A DNA stretch of 64,000 nt from Pseudomonas sp. MRSN 12121 (GCF_000931465.1 NZ_CP010892.1:4239388-4303387); one strand, 5' to 3'; numbered from the stretch's first letter, positions 17,910-30,786 are shown. Notes: generated by a model from the letters alone, not told the origin. Numbers and translations: made by a program.

Positions 17910-18098
17910 ATGTCGAGCATCAGCAGCACCAGCCACTCCGCCAGCACCACGACCACCCTGAGCCAACGCCTGATCGCCGCCATCGGTGCCTCGGTCCTGG
18001 GCGCGTGCCTTGTGTATTTCGCCGGTTTCTCGCACATCGAAGCGGTGCACAACGCCGCCCACGATACCCGCCACAGCGCCGCCTTCCCTTGCCACTGA
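17910..18098 (+). CDS. cbtB: CbtB, small cobalt-transport subunit
   Basis: A 62-residue protein with one membrane helix (about 20-41, 'RLIAAIGASVLGACLVYFAG') and a C-terminal tail with four His and one Cys ('HNAAHDTRHSAAFPCH') that can bind metal. This is the CbtB architecture, which together with CbtA forms a B12-regulated cobalt transporter. ATG 17910 is chosen because AGAGGGA lies just upstream; the open frame before it runs through the riboswitch. The gene is 11 bases before cbtA. Confidence 0.9.
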   Translation: MSSISSTSHSASTTTTLSQRLIAAIGASVLGACLVYFAGFSHIEAVHNAAHDTRHSAAFPCH

Positions 18099-18109
18099 GG
18101 CCTGTCGAG

Positions 18110-18808
18110 ATGATCAAGCGTATCGCGCACACCGCGGGTTTCGCCGGCTTGCTGGCCGCCCTGCTGCTGACCCTGCTGCAGAGCTTCTGGGTCGCCCCGC
18201 TGATCCTCCAGGCGGAAACCTACGAGAAGGCCCCCGCCGTCGAAACGCATGAACATGCCGCCGGCACCGCCGCCCATAGCCACGACGCCGAAGCCTGGGA
18301 GCCGGAAGACGGCTGGCAGCGCGTGCTGTCCACCACCGGCGGCAACCTGGTGGTCGCCGTGGGCTTCGCCCTGATGCTGGCCGGCCTCTACACCCTGCGC
18401 GCACCTAATCGCACGTCCCAGGGCCTGCTCTGGGGCCTGGCCGGTTATGCGACCTTCTGCCTGGCACCGACTCTAGGCCTGCCGCCCGAGCTGCCCGGCA
18501 CCGCCGCCGCAGACCTGACGCAACGGCAGATCTGGTGGGTCGGCACCGCCGCCTCCACCGCCGTCGGTATCGCCCTGATCGTGTTCGCCGGCCACTGGCT
18601 GCTGAAGGTGCTGGGCGTGGCCATTCTCGCCGTGCCGCACCTGATCGGCGCGCCGCAGCCGGAAGTGCATTCGATGCTCGCTCCGGAGGCCCTGGAAGCG
18701 CAGTTCAAGATCGCCTCGCAGCTGACCAACGCCGCGTTCTGGATGGCCCTGGGCCTGATCAGCGCCTGGCTGTTCCGCCGCAAGGGCGACGATCGGTACA
18801 GCGCATGA
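18110..18808 (+). CDS. cbtA: CbtA, cobalt-transport membrane subunit
   Basis: A 232-residue membrane protein with about five helices and a His-rich segment between the first two ('HEHAAGTAAHSHD', about residues 45-57), matching the CbtA family of predicted cobalt transporters under B12 riboswitch control. The start 'MIKRIAHTAGFAG' follows GTCGAG. Its last codon overlaps the next start (ATGA), so it is translationally coupled to cobE. Confidence 0.9.
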   Translation: MIKRIAHTAGFAGLLAALLLTLLQSFWVAPLILQAETYEKAPAVETHEHAAGTAAHSHDAEAWEPEDGWQRVLSTTGGNLVVAVGFALMLAGLYTLRAPNRTSQGLLWGLAGYATFCLAPTLGLPPELPGTAAADLTQRQIWWVGTAASTAVGIALIVFAGHWLLKVLGVAILAVPHLIGAPQPEVHSMLAPEALEAQFKIASQLTNAAFWMALGLISAWLFRRKGDDRYSA

Positions 18809-19218
18809 CCGACGCCGGCACCATGCCGACCCTGGTGGTCGGCCTGGGCTGCCAGCGGGGCTGCCCGGTGGAAATCTTGCGCGCCCTGCTCGACCGGACT
18901 TTGAGCACCCACCGGTTCGAGCGCGCTCAGATCAGGGCGCTGGCCAGCATCGACCTGAAACGCGAGGAACCCGCCCTGCTGGCCCTGGCCGCCGAACTGG
19001 AGGTGCCCCTGGGCTGTTTCAGCAGCCAGCAGCTGGCGCCTTATGCCCCGCAGCTCAGTCATCGTTCAACGCTTGCCTATGAGCACACGGGGTGCTATGG
19101 GGTCGCCGAAAGCGCGGCCCTGGCCCTGGCCGAACACCTGGCCCGGCGCCCGCCGAAACTGCTGGTGCCGCGGCAAAAATGCCCCCAGGCGACCCTCGCC
19201 TTGGCCTGCGCCGGGTAA
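18805..19218 (+). CDS. cobE: CobE, cobalamin biosynthesis protein (CbiG C-terminal-like)
   Basis: A 137-residue protein of the CobE/CbiG_C family. The glycine-rich start 'LVVGLGCQRGCPVEILRALL', the middle block 'ALASIDLKREEPALLALAAE' and the end block 'LLVPRQKCPQATLALA' are typical. CobE is needed for the aerobic corrin pathway in Pseudomonas; the homologous part of CbiG acts at ring contraction, but the exact role of CobE is unclear. It overlaps cbtA by 4 bases. It is short but complete for the family. Confidence 0.9.
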   Translation: MTDAGTMPTLVVGLGCQRGCPVEILRALLDRTLSTHRFERAQIRALASIDLKREEPALLALAAELEVPLGCFSSQQLAPYAPQLSHRSTLAYEHTGCYGVAESAALALAEHLARRPPKLLVPRQKCPQATLALACAG

Positions 19219-19299
19219 ATCTTCGATAATCCCCGCCGCTGATCATGAGCAATCTTCATCTGTGAGGTTGCATCGCCCCTTTTTTCCCAGGAGAACGCC

Positions 19300-20046
19300 A
19301 TGACCGTCTTTTTTATCGGCGCAGGTCCCGGCGACCCGGAACTGATCACCGTCAAGGGCCAGCGGCTGATCCGCAGTTGCCCGGTCATCCTCTATGCCGG
19401 CTCCCTGGTGCCCGAAGCCGTGCTGCAGGGGCATCGCGCCGAATTAGTGGTCAACAGCGCCGAATTGCACCTGGAGCAGATTGTCGAGCTGATCGCACAG
19501 GCCCATGCCAAGGGCCAGGACGTGGCCCGGGTACACTCCGGCGACCCGAGCCTGTATGGCGCCATCGGCGAGCAGATCCGCCATCTGCGCGAGTTGGGCA
19601 TTCCCTTCGAGATCGTCCCCGGCGTAACCGCCACCGCGGCCTGCGCGGCCTTGCTCGGCGCCGAGCTGACGTTGCCGGACGTGGCCCAGAGCGTGATTCT
19701 CACCCGCTACGCCGACAAGACGTCGATGCCCGCCGGTGAAGAATTCGCCAGCCTGGCCGCTCATGGCACCACCATGGCCATCCACCTGGGGGTCAACCAT
19801 CTGCCGAAGATAGTCGCCGACCTGCTGCCCCACTACGGCGCCGACTGCCCGATCGCCGTGGTGCATCGGGCGACCTGGCCGGACCAGGACTGGGTGCTGG
19901 GCACCCTGGCGGACATTGCCGACAAGGTGGCGGCCAAGGGCTTTCGCCGCACCGCGCTGATCCTGGTGGGCCGGGTGCTGGCCACGGACAGCTTCAGTGA
20001 GTCGTCGTTGTATCGCGCAGGGCATGCGCATTTGTATCGCCCTTGA
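19300..20046 (+). CDS. cobM: Precorrin-4 C11-methyltransferase CobM
   Basis: A 248-residue SAM-dependent methyltransferase of the B12 pathway that methylates precorrin-4 at C-11 to give precorrin-5. The tetrapyrrole-methylase signatures are clear: 'FFIGAGPGDPELITVKGQRL' at the N-terminus, 'VHSGDPSLYGAIGEQIRHL' near residue 78 and 'IVPGVTATAACAALLGAEL' near 105. The ATG follows AGGAGAACGCC. It is 81 bases downstream of cobE on the same strand and probably in the same transcript, ended by the terminator at 20140. Confidence 0.95.
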   Translation: MTVFFIGAGPGDPELITVKGQRLIRSCPVILYAGSLVPEAVLQGHRAELVVNSAELHLEQIVELIAQAHAKGQDVARVHSGDPSLYGAIGEQIRHLRELGIPFEIVPGVTATAACAALLGAELTLPDVAQSVILTRYADKTSMPAGEEFASLAAHGTTMAIHLGVNHLPKIVADLLPHYGADCPIAVVHRATWPDQDWVLGTLADIADKVAAKGFRRTALILVGRVLATDSFSESSLYRAGHAHLYRP

Positions 20047-20051
20047 AGAGC

Positions 20052-20114
20052 ATCGCGGGCAAGTCGGATCGCCGCCCGCTCGCTCCTACAGTAGGAGCGA
20101 GGCTTGCCCGCGAT
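20052..20114. repeat. REPIN, compact inverted pair (CGCGGGC type)
   Basis: ATCGCGGGCAAG and CGCTCGCTCCTAC face an inverted copy GTAGGAGCGAGGCTTGCCCG ending at 20114. The left copy has an insertion or drift in its middle (AAGTCGGATCGCCGCCCGCT). It lies between cobM and the terminator. Confidence 0.82.
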
Positions 20115-20139
20115 AAAGGCACCACAGACTTTCAGGCAT

Positions 20140-20171
20140 AAAAAACGGCGCTCACGGGGCGCCGTTTTTTC
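20140..20171. terminator. Bidirectional terminator between cobM and nfuA
   Basis: The stem CGGCGC/GCGCCG is extended by a run of A on the left and a run of T on the right (AAAAAACGGCGC ... GCGCCGTTTTTT). It serves the convergent genes cobM (plus) and nfuA (minus). Confidence 0.9.
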
Positions 20172-20188
20172 TGTTCGCAGCGAACGCC

Positions 20189-20773
20189 TTAGTAGTAGGC
20201 GTTTTCTTTCTGCGTGTGGTCGGTGACGTCACGCACACCCTTGAGCTCGGGAATGCGCTCGAGCAGGGTGCGCTCGATGCCTTCCTTCAAGGTCACGTCG
20301 GCCTGGCCGCAGCCCTGGCAACCGCCGCCGAATTGCAGCACGGCGATACCGTCGTCGACCACGTCGATCAGGCTGACCTGGCCGCCATGGCTGGCCAGCC
20401 CCGGGTTGATCTCGGTCTGCAGGTAATAGTTGATGCGCTCGTTGATCGGGCTGTCGGCGTTGACCATCGGCACCTTGGCGTTCGGCGCCTTGATGGTCAG
20501 TTGGCCGCCCATGCGATCGGTGGCGTAGTCGACCACCGCATCGTCGAGAAAACCTTCGCTGAAGGCGTCGATGTAGGCGGTGAAGCTCTTCAGGCCCAGG
20601 GCCTTGTCTTCGGGTTTCTCTTCGCCCGGCTTGCAGTAGGCGATGCAGGTTTCGGCGTACTGGGTGCCAGGCTGGGTGATGAAGATGCGGATGCCGATGC
20701 CCGGGGTGCTCTGCTTGGAGAGCAGATCAGCCAGATAATCGTGGGCAGCGTCGGTAATGGTAATAGCGGTCAT
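20189..20773 (-). CDS. nfuA: Fe-S biogenesis protein NfuA
   Basis: A 194-residue Fe-S carrier that receives [4Fe-4S] clusters and passes them to target enzymes, mainly under stress. The N-terminal part is a degenerate A-type scaffold domain. The C-terminal Nfu domain has the cluster-binding CxxC at Cys152 and Cys155 ('GGGCQGCGQADVTL'), close to the E. coli positions. The length is the family standard. It stands alone and ends at a shared terminator. Confidence 0.96.
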   Translation of the reverse strand: MTAITITDAAHDYLADLLSKQSTPGIGIRIFITQPGTQYAETCIAYCKPGEEKPEDKALGLKSFTAYIDAFSEGFLDDAVVDYATDRMGGQLTIKAPNAKVPMVNADSPINERINYYLQTEINPGLASHGGQVSLIDVVDDGIAVLQFGGGCQGCGQADVTLKEGIERTLLERIPELKGVRDVTDHTQKENAYY

Positions 20774-20974
20774 GGAAATTCCTCGCAGGCGTTGGCGCAG
20801 TTTACGCCAATCGGCGTGCCGGACAAAGTCCTAGTATTTTTGTCGGGATAGACCTTGGTCGATAGCCCTGCGTTGCGCATTCATGCAACGCCAGGACGAT
20901 TTACCAGGACTCTCGGGCATGGGCCGGGCCGGAACCTGAGGGCTCCAGCCCGGAATTTCAAGCCTGTGGCGCCT

Positions 20975-23266
20975 TCAGAGGTTCTCGTAGCGGTTCATGT
21001 CCAGCACGCCCGCCTCTTTCGGATCGGTTTCGAGGATGTAGCGGGTCTGGTCATGGAAGTACTGCCAGAACTGCGGATGGCTGCGACGGATGCCCCAGCG
21101 CTCGACGATCTTCTCGAACCGCTTGGCGTCCTTGGCGTTTTCCATCTGCGCGACGAAATCCGGCACCTGCCCGGCGGGAATGTTGAACATGAAGTTCGGG
21201 TAACTGCTGAGCACGCCCGGGTAGAGGGTCAGGGTGTCCAGGCCCGGCTGGTAGCGCAGCGACTCGCCCAGCAGGAACGCCACGTTACTGTGGGCGCGGT
21301 TGCGCAGCATGCTGTAGAACACCCGCTTGCCACTCGGCGCCTCGACCCGCAGCATGGTCGCCTCTGGCAGCAGGTCGATGACCCGCATGCCGGCCGCCGG
21401 GCGCGACACCAGGCGGCTGAGGGCCTGCTCGGCATTCTGCAGCGCCGGGTCGATGTTCGGCCGCGAGCAGTAGGCGCTGTCGCAGCGATTGATCGGATCG
21501 GGATGCGCGTTGAGATCGCCATAACGGTTCAGCAACTGATTGGCGAAATCGCGTTTCGGGTCCTTCTCGTCAAGGACCAGGCCGCTGGCCTTGCTGTCGT
21601 CGATGGACTCGTAGTCCAGCCACATCTTGAACTTGCCGCTGTTCTGGTACCAGTCGTCGAGGAAGTCCTCGCGCGTACCGGCGGGCATCAGGCGCAGGAA
21701 GTTCTGCTCGGCGCCGTTACGGATCAGGTCGAAGTACAGCCGGGTCTGCGCCTGGTGCGAGACGTTGCCGAACACGTCGAAATTCACCGCCAACTGATAG
21801 TAGGTGCGCTCCAGCAGCGGGTAGTCGAACAGCCACATCGTCTGCGGTATCTCGCCGATCAGGCCCTTGGTCACCGAGGCGCTGTCGAAGTGGCGGAAGA
21901 TGCTCAACAACGCATTGTCGTTACCCGCCCACAGGGTCGACCAGCTCGGCGCCGGCGCGGCGGCGTAGGAATCGCGGCGCAGGACTTCGTACTCGTTGCG
22001 CTTGTCGCGATAGGCCAGCCACAGGCTCAGGACACTGCCGACATCGTCGTTCTGCCCGGGCATGGCCAACAGTGGCGTGGCCTGGCCGCGGTAGGCCGGA
22101 TCGGTGATGTACAGGTCATGTTCCGGGGCCTGGAACAGCGCCCAGAAGTTGTCGCGGATCACGTCGGTGGCGATCTGCCCACGGCACACCGGGCCACGGA
22201 TAAAGGTGCGCACGAAGTATTCGGCGTTATCCAGCATGAACTGGTAGCGGGCCTTGGCCGGGATCGCCTCGAAGGTCTCGAACGGGTTGGCGCGCCGCCC
22301 CGGGCCATAGCCCGGCAATGCGGTGACCTGATAATCGCCGCTGTAGAACAGGGTCTTGATCCGCGCCATCTTCGCCGCGCTCAGCGGGTAGGTGATGTGG
22401 GTCTTGTGCACGATCACCCCCTGCACCGGCCACAGGCGGTAATACACCTGGGTGCCCGGGTCGTCGTTGGGCCGACGGGTGTTGATCAGGTCGATCGGCT
22501 GGCCGCTCGGCGTGCGCGAACGCACCCACTGGAAGAAATGCCCCGGCTCGCCGCCTTCGAAGTAGATATGGGCGAGGAACCAGTGCTCGAACAGCCAGCG
22601 GGCCACCAGGCTCTCGCGGGCGCCGGGGGCGTTGAGCAGGTTTTCCCACTGCAGCACCTGCATCGCTTCCCTGGCGCTCGGGGCCAGGCCCTGTTCGTCG
22701 ATCGGCGCGCCGGAGGCCAGCCAGCGTTGCAGGGTCTGGTATTGCTGGTCGGTCAGGCCGGTCACCGCCAGCGGCATGCCCTCGCGCGGGTGGGCGCCGG
22801 CATAGCCGTCGAATTCCGCCGGTTGTGCGCACATGTTCTCGCGGTTCAGGCCCAGCACGATGTCGTCCGGCAGCTTGGCGTTGGGCTGCAACGGCGTCTT
22901 GTGGCCCAGCTCCAGCATGCGCGCCATCAGCGCCGCCTGGCTGCCCTGGGCGTCGAGTACCGAATAGAAGCCCTTGCTCTGCCAGGCCTGCTTGCCGAAG
23001 GCGTCGTAGAACAGCCGGGTCGGCGCCTGCGCATCGCTGCGCTCGCCGTCGTACACGGGAATCTTCGAGGCGCCGCGCGCCGCGCCCTCGCCGCTGCCCA
23101 GGTTGAGCTGGCAGGCGGAGTCGTAGCAGGCGTGGCAGGCCACGCACTTCTCGGTGAAGATCGGCTGGATATCGCGAGTGTAGGAGATCGCCGGCACGGG
23201 ACCCTGGGCGCTGGCGACAGAACTTAAAAGCAGCAGGACACTGCCGATGACAACGCGGTAAGACAT
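20975..23266 (-). CDS. cti: Cis/trans fatty acid isomerase Cti (periplasmic cytochrome c type)
   Basis: A protein of about 763 residues that converts cis to trans double bonds of membrane phospholipid acyl chains in the periplasm, a rapid solvent and heat response of Pseudomonas. A signal peptide (residues 1-20, 'VVIGSVLLLLSSVASA') is followed by the heme c motif CVACH (Cys41, Cys44, His45). The rest matches the family, for example 'AREAMQVLQWENLLNAPGAR' and 'NVAFLLGESLRYQPGLDTLT'. ATG 23266 is chosen because it leads straight into the signal peptide; ATG 23281 six residues earlier is possible. It is divergent from metH. Confidence 0.93.
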   Translation of the reverse strand: MSYRVVIGSVLLLLSSVASAQGPVPAISYTRDIQPIFTEKCVACHACYDSACQLNLGSGEGAARGASKIPVYDGERSDAQAPTRLFYDAFGKQAWQSKGFYSVLDAQGSQAALMARMLELGHKTPLQPNAKLPDDIVLGLNRENMCAQPAEFDGYAGAHPREGMPLAVTGLTDQQYQTLQRWLASGAPIDEQGLAPSAREAMQVLQWENLLNAPGARESLVARWLFEHWFLAHIYFEGGEPGHFFQWVRSRTPSGQPIDLINTRRPNDDPGTQVYYRLWPVQGVIVHKTHITYPLSAAKMARIKTLFYSGDYQVTALPGYGPGRRANPFETFEAIPAKARYQFMLDNAEYFVRTFIRGPVCRGQIATDVIRDNFWALFQAPEHDLYITDPAYRGQATPLLAMPGQNDDVGSVLSLWLAYRDKRNEYEVLRRDSYAAAPAPSWSTLWAGNDNALLSIFRHFDSASVTKGLIGEIPQTMWLFDYPLLERTYYQLAVNFDVFGNVSHQAQTRLYFDLIRNGAEQNFLRLMPAGTREDFLDDWYQNSGKFKMWLDYESIDDSKASGLVLDEKDPKRDFANQLLNRYGDLNAHPDPINRCDSAYCSRPNIDPALQNAEQALSRLVSRPAAGMRVIDLLPEATMLRVEAPSGKRVFYSMLRNRAHSNVAFLLGESLRYQPGLDTLTLYPGVLSSYPNFMFNIPAGQVPDFVAQMENAKDAKRFEKIVERWGIRRSHPQFWQYFHDQTRYILETDPKEAGVLDMNRYENL

Positions 23267-23422
23267 ATCCCTGGTCCAATCCATAAGAAAATCCGGCGAT
23301 TCTACCGGGCCAGCACCCCGGCCAACATGAGCGATATTCATGGAAAACCGCCGCATGCTCTAAAAGCGCACAGGTTTGCTATGATCCTCGCCCTTCGTAA
23401 TGGCCCTTCCAGGTAGTCTTTC

Positions 23423-27133
<3,711 letters not shown>

Positions 27134-27149
27134 GCCTGCGGCCTTTCCT

Positions 27150-27254
27150 GTAGGAGCGAAGCTTGCTCGCGATCAGAACGTCAAGACAACGCGATGCTTC
27201 AGATCCATCGCGTCATCGTTGACGTTTATCGCGAGCAAGCTTCGCTCCTACGGG
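27150..27254. repeat. REPIN, long form (CGCGAGC type)
   Basis: TGTAGGAGCGAAGCTTGCTC at 27150 and its inverse ending near 27251 enclose about 50 bases (from AACGTCAAGACAACGCGATG). The same enclosed sequence recurs almost unchanged in the REPIN at 31338. It lies between metH and the DUF2970 gene. Confidence 0.9.
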
Positions 27255-27303
27255 GCGCCTGATTGTCTATGCTTTCCCCACACCCACTTGTGTCGAGGGA
27301 TTT

Positions 27304-27522
27304 ATGGACGACCCCATCAACGACAAGCCGCCCACCTTCTGGCAGATGCTGCACAGCGTCGCCGCTGCCGCCTTCGGCGTGCAGAGCGGCAAGAACCGCA
27401 AGCGCGACTTCACCCACGGCAAACCCAGCCATTTCGTGATCCTGGGCATTCTGTTCACGGCGGTATTCGCCTTGACGCTGTTCGGCATCGTCAAGCTGGT
27501 GCTGCACCTGGCGGGGATCTGA
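27304..27522 (+). CDS. DUF2970 small membrane protein
   Basis: A 72-residue protein with a charged N-terminal half ('FWQMLHSVAAAAFGVQSGKN...RDFTHG') and one C-terminal membrane helix (about 46-68, 'ILGILFTAVFALTLFGIVKL'). This is the DUF2970 pattern, a family of small inner-membrane proteins of unknown function common in beta- and gammaproteobacteria. The codon use is typical of the genome. It is convergent with the following gene, 10 bases apart. Confidence 0.85.
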   Translation: MDDPINDKPPTFWQMLHSVAAAAFGVQSGKNRKRDFTHGKPSHFVILGILFTAVFALTLFGIVKLVLHLAGI

Positions 27523-27532
27523 GCGGCGGTTC

Positions 27533-28630
27533 TCAGTGCAGCAACAGATTCAACGAGAAGGGATAACGATAGCCGGCCGGCTTGTCCTGGGCCGACAGCG
27601 CCCGGAAATCCACGCCGAATTGCTGCGTGCCCTGTAGATCCAGCAGGCGTTGCGCCTGGACCTTGTCCAGCAACTGGAACACTCCCAGTTGCCAGTCCGG
27701 GCCGCCATGCGTGACGGGGTTCAACCCGCGGGCATCGTCGTTGAGCACCACCATCGCCCAGCCACCCAGGGTGAAATGCCCGGCGATCAGCACCGTCAGG
27801 CGTCCGTCGATCAACGCTTGCAAGGCCTGTGGCGAACTGTTCAGGGCACTGAACAGGACTTCCTTGCCCGGTCGCCGGCCCTGGCGCTCCAGCACCTCCA
27901 TGGCCCCCAGGGCCATCTCGTCGTTGGCCGACCAGATCAACTGCGTCTGCGGATAACGCTTGAGCAACTGCTGGGCCTGTTCAAAGGCGCGCTGGCGATT
28001 CCACTCGCCATACACCAGCTGGCGCAGCCGTACTTCAGGGTGCTCGGCCAGCGCCCGCTGCAGGCCCTGCTCGCGAAATTGCGCCACCGGGGTGTTCTTC
28101 ACCCCCGAAAAGGCCAGCAGGTCGATGGACTCTCCCGGGGCGACCGGACCATGACGCCGGACCAGTTCCTTGAGCATCAGGTAGCCGGCCTCTTCGTCGT
28201 TGGCGGTCATGCTGCCGATCCAGTCGGGGTAACGGCTCTCGCGCTCGCCCAGCAGGCGCTGCTGATCGGCGGTCAGCGCATTATTGACGATGAACAGCTT
28301 CACCCCGCTGCCCTGGGACAGGCGCAGGATCTCCGGGGCGACATATTGTTCGTTGACCAGCACCAGGTAATCCGGCCGGTGCGGCCCCAGGAGGGCTTCC
28401 CGGGCCTGGCGGATGGTGGTTTGCGAGTCACGCTGGGAATAGCGCACGCGCAGATCCAGGCCAAGATCGCTGGCCGCGGCCTGCATGAATTGCGAATAAC
28501 CGATCCAGAAGGCTTCGGTTGACTTGCCAGGGTTCAGGAACACCACCGAAGTGGCATGGGCAGCGGCCCAGAAGGATGTGCCCAATACGAGCGGCAGTAC
28601 CAGCAGACACCTTTTTAACACCTTCAACAT
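27533..28630 (-). CDS. Orphan periplasmic sugar-type substrate-binding protein
   Basis: A 365-residue exported protein with a signal peptide (1-26) and a type-I periplasmic-binding fold of the LacI/ribose-binding class ('VFLNPGKSTEAFWIGYSQFM', 'RPDYLVLVNEQYVAPEILRL', 'LIWSANDEMALGAMEVLERQ'). The last motif is the usual 'NDxMAxGA' of this class. No permease or ATPase gene is adjacent, so it may deliver ligand to a distant transporter or act as a periplasmic sensor for a signalling protein. The ligand is unknown. Confidence 0.83.
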   Translation of the reverse strand: MLKVLKRCLLVLPLVLGTSFWAAAHATSVVFLNPGKSTEAFWIGYSQFMQAAASDLGLDLRVRYSQRDSQTTIRQAREALLGPHRPDYLVLVNEQYVAPEILRLSQGSGVKLFIVNNALTADQQRLLGERESRYPDWIGSMTANDEEAGYLMLKELVRRHGPVAPGESIDLLAFSGVKNTPVAQFREQGLQRALAEHPEVRLRQLVYGEWNRQRAFEQAQQLLKRYPQTQLIWSANDEMALGAMEVLERQGRRPGKEVLFSALNSSPQALQALIDGRLTVLIAGHFTLGGWAMVVLNDDARGLNPVTHGGPDWQLGVFQLLDKVQAQRLLDLQGTQQFGVDFRALSAQDKPAGYRYPFSLNLLLH

Positions 28631-28745
28631 TGCGACCAGAGCCCCGGAATATTGCCCCGCAGTATAACTGGCAAAATACTGGCCAATGTCGGCAAATCGT
28701 CATTTCCCACTGACAATTCGGACTCTGCTCATCGCTCGACCGCAA

Positions 28746-28859
28746 CTATTGATGACTGACCCAGAACACCGCCGTTCCCACCACCAGAATGATCAGGAAG
28801 AGAATGGCCCAAGCATCGACACTGCTGTCGCTTTTCCTTGCTTTGGTTGGATTGCTCAT
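28746..28859 (-). CDS. 37-residue single-helix membrane protein
   Basis: The small open frame 'MSNPTKARKSDSSVDAWAIL...' has a polar, Lys/Ser-rich N-terminal half and one hydrophobic helix (about 17-34, 'AILFLIILVVGTAVFWV'). ATG 28859 is preceded by AAGAGG at 7 bases, an ideal ribosome site, and codon use is ordinary for the genome. It is divergent from cysI, 268 bp away. I do not recognise a family. A membrane microprotein is the best description. Confidence 0.7.
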   Translation of the reverse strand: MSNPTKARKSDSSVDAWAILFLIILVVGTAVFWVSHQ

Positions 28860-29127
28860 AGCATCGCCTCTTGTCGGTTTTATCGGAGACTGCACAAAGA
28901 CTCGAGCACAGTTAAGCCGAGGATTGCCCTTACCACAAATGGGGGTTTGGGCCGGCCAGATACCGTTAGTCGTTTTGGTTCTTTGCATATACTCAAACAT
29001 CACTTTTGCGCATAACTGCAAACTGGTATCTTCGCCCGGCTCCGTTGGGAGTGCGCGGCCGTGCGCGCAGAATTTCTTGGGTGACATCCACCTTTGCGTC
29101 ACCTGATAAGCCTGAGACAGGATCTCT

Positions 29128-30786
29128 ATGTACGTATACGACGAGTACGATCAGCGGATCATCGAGGACCGCGTCAAGCAGTTCCGTGATCAGACCCGAC
29201 GCTATCTGGCAGGCGAGCTGAGCGAAGAAGAATTCCGCCCTCTGCGTCTGCAGAATGGCCTCTATATCCAACGTTTTGCCCCGATGCTGCGGGTAGCGGT
29301 GCCTTATGGCCAACTGACTTCGCGTCAGGTCCGGATGCTGGCCAAGATCGCTCGCGACTACGACAAGGGTTATGCCCACATCAGTACCCGGCAGAACGTG
29401 CAGTTCAACTGGCCAGCGCTGGAAGACGTCCCGGACATCCTGGCGGAACTGGCGACCGTGCAGATGCACGCCATCCAGACCAGCGGCAACTGCCTGCGCA
29501 ACGTCACCACCGACCAGTTCGCCGGCGTCGCCGCCGACGAGCTGATCGACCCGCGTCCCTGGTGCGAGATCGTCCGCCAGTGGACCACCTTCCACCCCGA
29601 ATTCGCCTACCTGCCGCGCAAGTTCAAGATCGCCATCAACGGCTCGACCGCGGACCGCGCCGCCATCGAAGTCCACGACATCGGCCTGGAGCCGGTGCAC
29701 AACGCCGCTGGCGAGCTGGGCTTCCGGGTCCTGGTCGGTGGCGGCCTGGGCCGGACCCCGGTGGTCGGCGCCTTCATCAACGAGTTCCTGCCATGGCAGG
29801 ACCTGCTGAGCTACCTCGATGCCATCCTGCGGGTCTACAACCGCTATGGCCGACGCGACAACAAGTACAAGGCGCGGATCAAGATCCTGGTCAAGGCCCT
29901 GACCCCCGAGGTGTTCGCCGAGAAGGTCGAGGCGGAAATGACTCACCTGCGTGGCGGCCAGACCACCCTGACCGAAGCCGAAGTGCATCGCGTGGCCAAG
30001 CATTTCGTCGATCCGGACTACAAGGCCCTGGGCAACCAGGACGCCGAGCTGGCCGAGCTCGACCAGCAGCATCCGGGCTTCGCCCGCTGGCGCGTGCGCA
30101 ACACCCTGGCCCACAAGAAGCCGGGCTATGTCGCCGTGACCCTGTCGCTCAAGCCCACCGGCGTAGCGCCGGGCGACGTCACCGACAAGCAGCTGGACAG
30201 CATCGCCGACCTGGCCGAACGCTACAGCTTCGGCCAACTGCGCACCTCCCACGAGCAGAACGTGATTCTCGCCGACGTCGAGCAGAGCCAGTTGTTCACC
30301 CTGTGGGGCGAACTGCGCGAACAGGGTTTCGCCACGCCGAACATCGGCCTGCTGACCGACATCATCTGCTGCCCGGGCGGCGACTTCTGCTCCCTGGCCA
30401 ACGCCAAGTCGATTCCGATCGCCGAATCCATCCAGCGCCGTTTCGACGACCTGGACTACCTGTTCGACATCGGCGAGCTGGACCTGAACATCTCCGGCTG
30501 CATGAACGCCTGCGGCCACCACCACGTGGGGCATATCGGCATTCTCGGCGTGGACAAGAAAGGCGAAGAGTTCTACCAGGTGTCCCTGGGCGGCAGCGCC
30601 AGCCGTGACGCCAGCCTGGGCAAGATCCTCGGCCCGTCCTTCGCCCAGGACGACATGCCCGACGTGATCTCGAAGCTGATCGACGTGTACGTGGAACAAC
30701 GTACCGAAGACGAGCGCTTCATCGACACCTACCAACGTATTGGCATCGACCTCTTCAAGGAGCGCGTCTATGCAGCGAATCATTAA
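29128..30786 (+). CDS. cysI: Assimilatory sulfite (nitrite/sulfite) reductase hemoprotein CysI
   Basis: A 552-residue siroheme/[4Fe-4S] reductase that reduces sulfite to sulfide for cysteine synthesis. It has two ferredoxin-like/siroheme repeats. The cluster and siroheme cysteines are in 'DIICCPGGDFCSLA' and 'NISGCMNACGHHHVGHIGIL', and the siroheme arginines in 'RFAPMLRVAVPYGQL' and 'HISTRQNVQFNWP'. It overlaps the DUF934 gene by 17 bases. Siroheme comes from the same uroporphyrinogen branch that feeds B12, but the genes for that are not here. Confidence 0.95.
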   Translation: MYVYDEYDQRIIEDRVKQFRDQTRRYLAGELSEEEFRPLRLQNGLYIQRFAPMLRVAVPYGQLTSRQVRMLAKIARDYDKGYAHISTRQNVQFNWPALEDVPDILAELATVQMHAIQTSGNCLRNVTTDQFAGVAADELIDPRPWCEIVRQWTTFHPEFAYLPRKFKIAINGSTADRAAIEVHDIGLEPVHNAAGELGFRVLVGGGLGRTPVVGAFINEFLPWQDLLSYLDAILRVYNRYGRRDNKYKARIKILVKALTPEVFAEKVEAEMTHLRGGQTTLTEAEVHRVAKHFVDPDYKALGNQDAELAELDQQHPGFARWRVRNTLAHKKPGYVAVTLSLKPTGVAPGDVTDKQLDSIADLAERYSFGQLRTSHEQNVILADVEQSQLFTLWGELREQGFATPNIGLLTDIICCPGGDFCSLANAKSIPIAESIQRRFDDLDYLFDIGELDLNISGCMNACGHHHVGHIGILGVDKKGEEFYQVSLGGSASRDASLGKILGPSFAQDDMPDVISKLIDVYVEQRTEDERFIDTYQRIGIDLFKERVYAANH

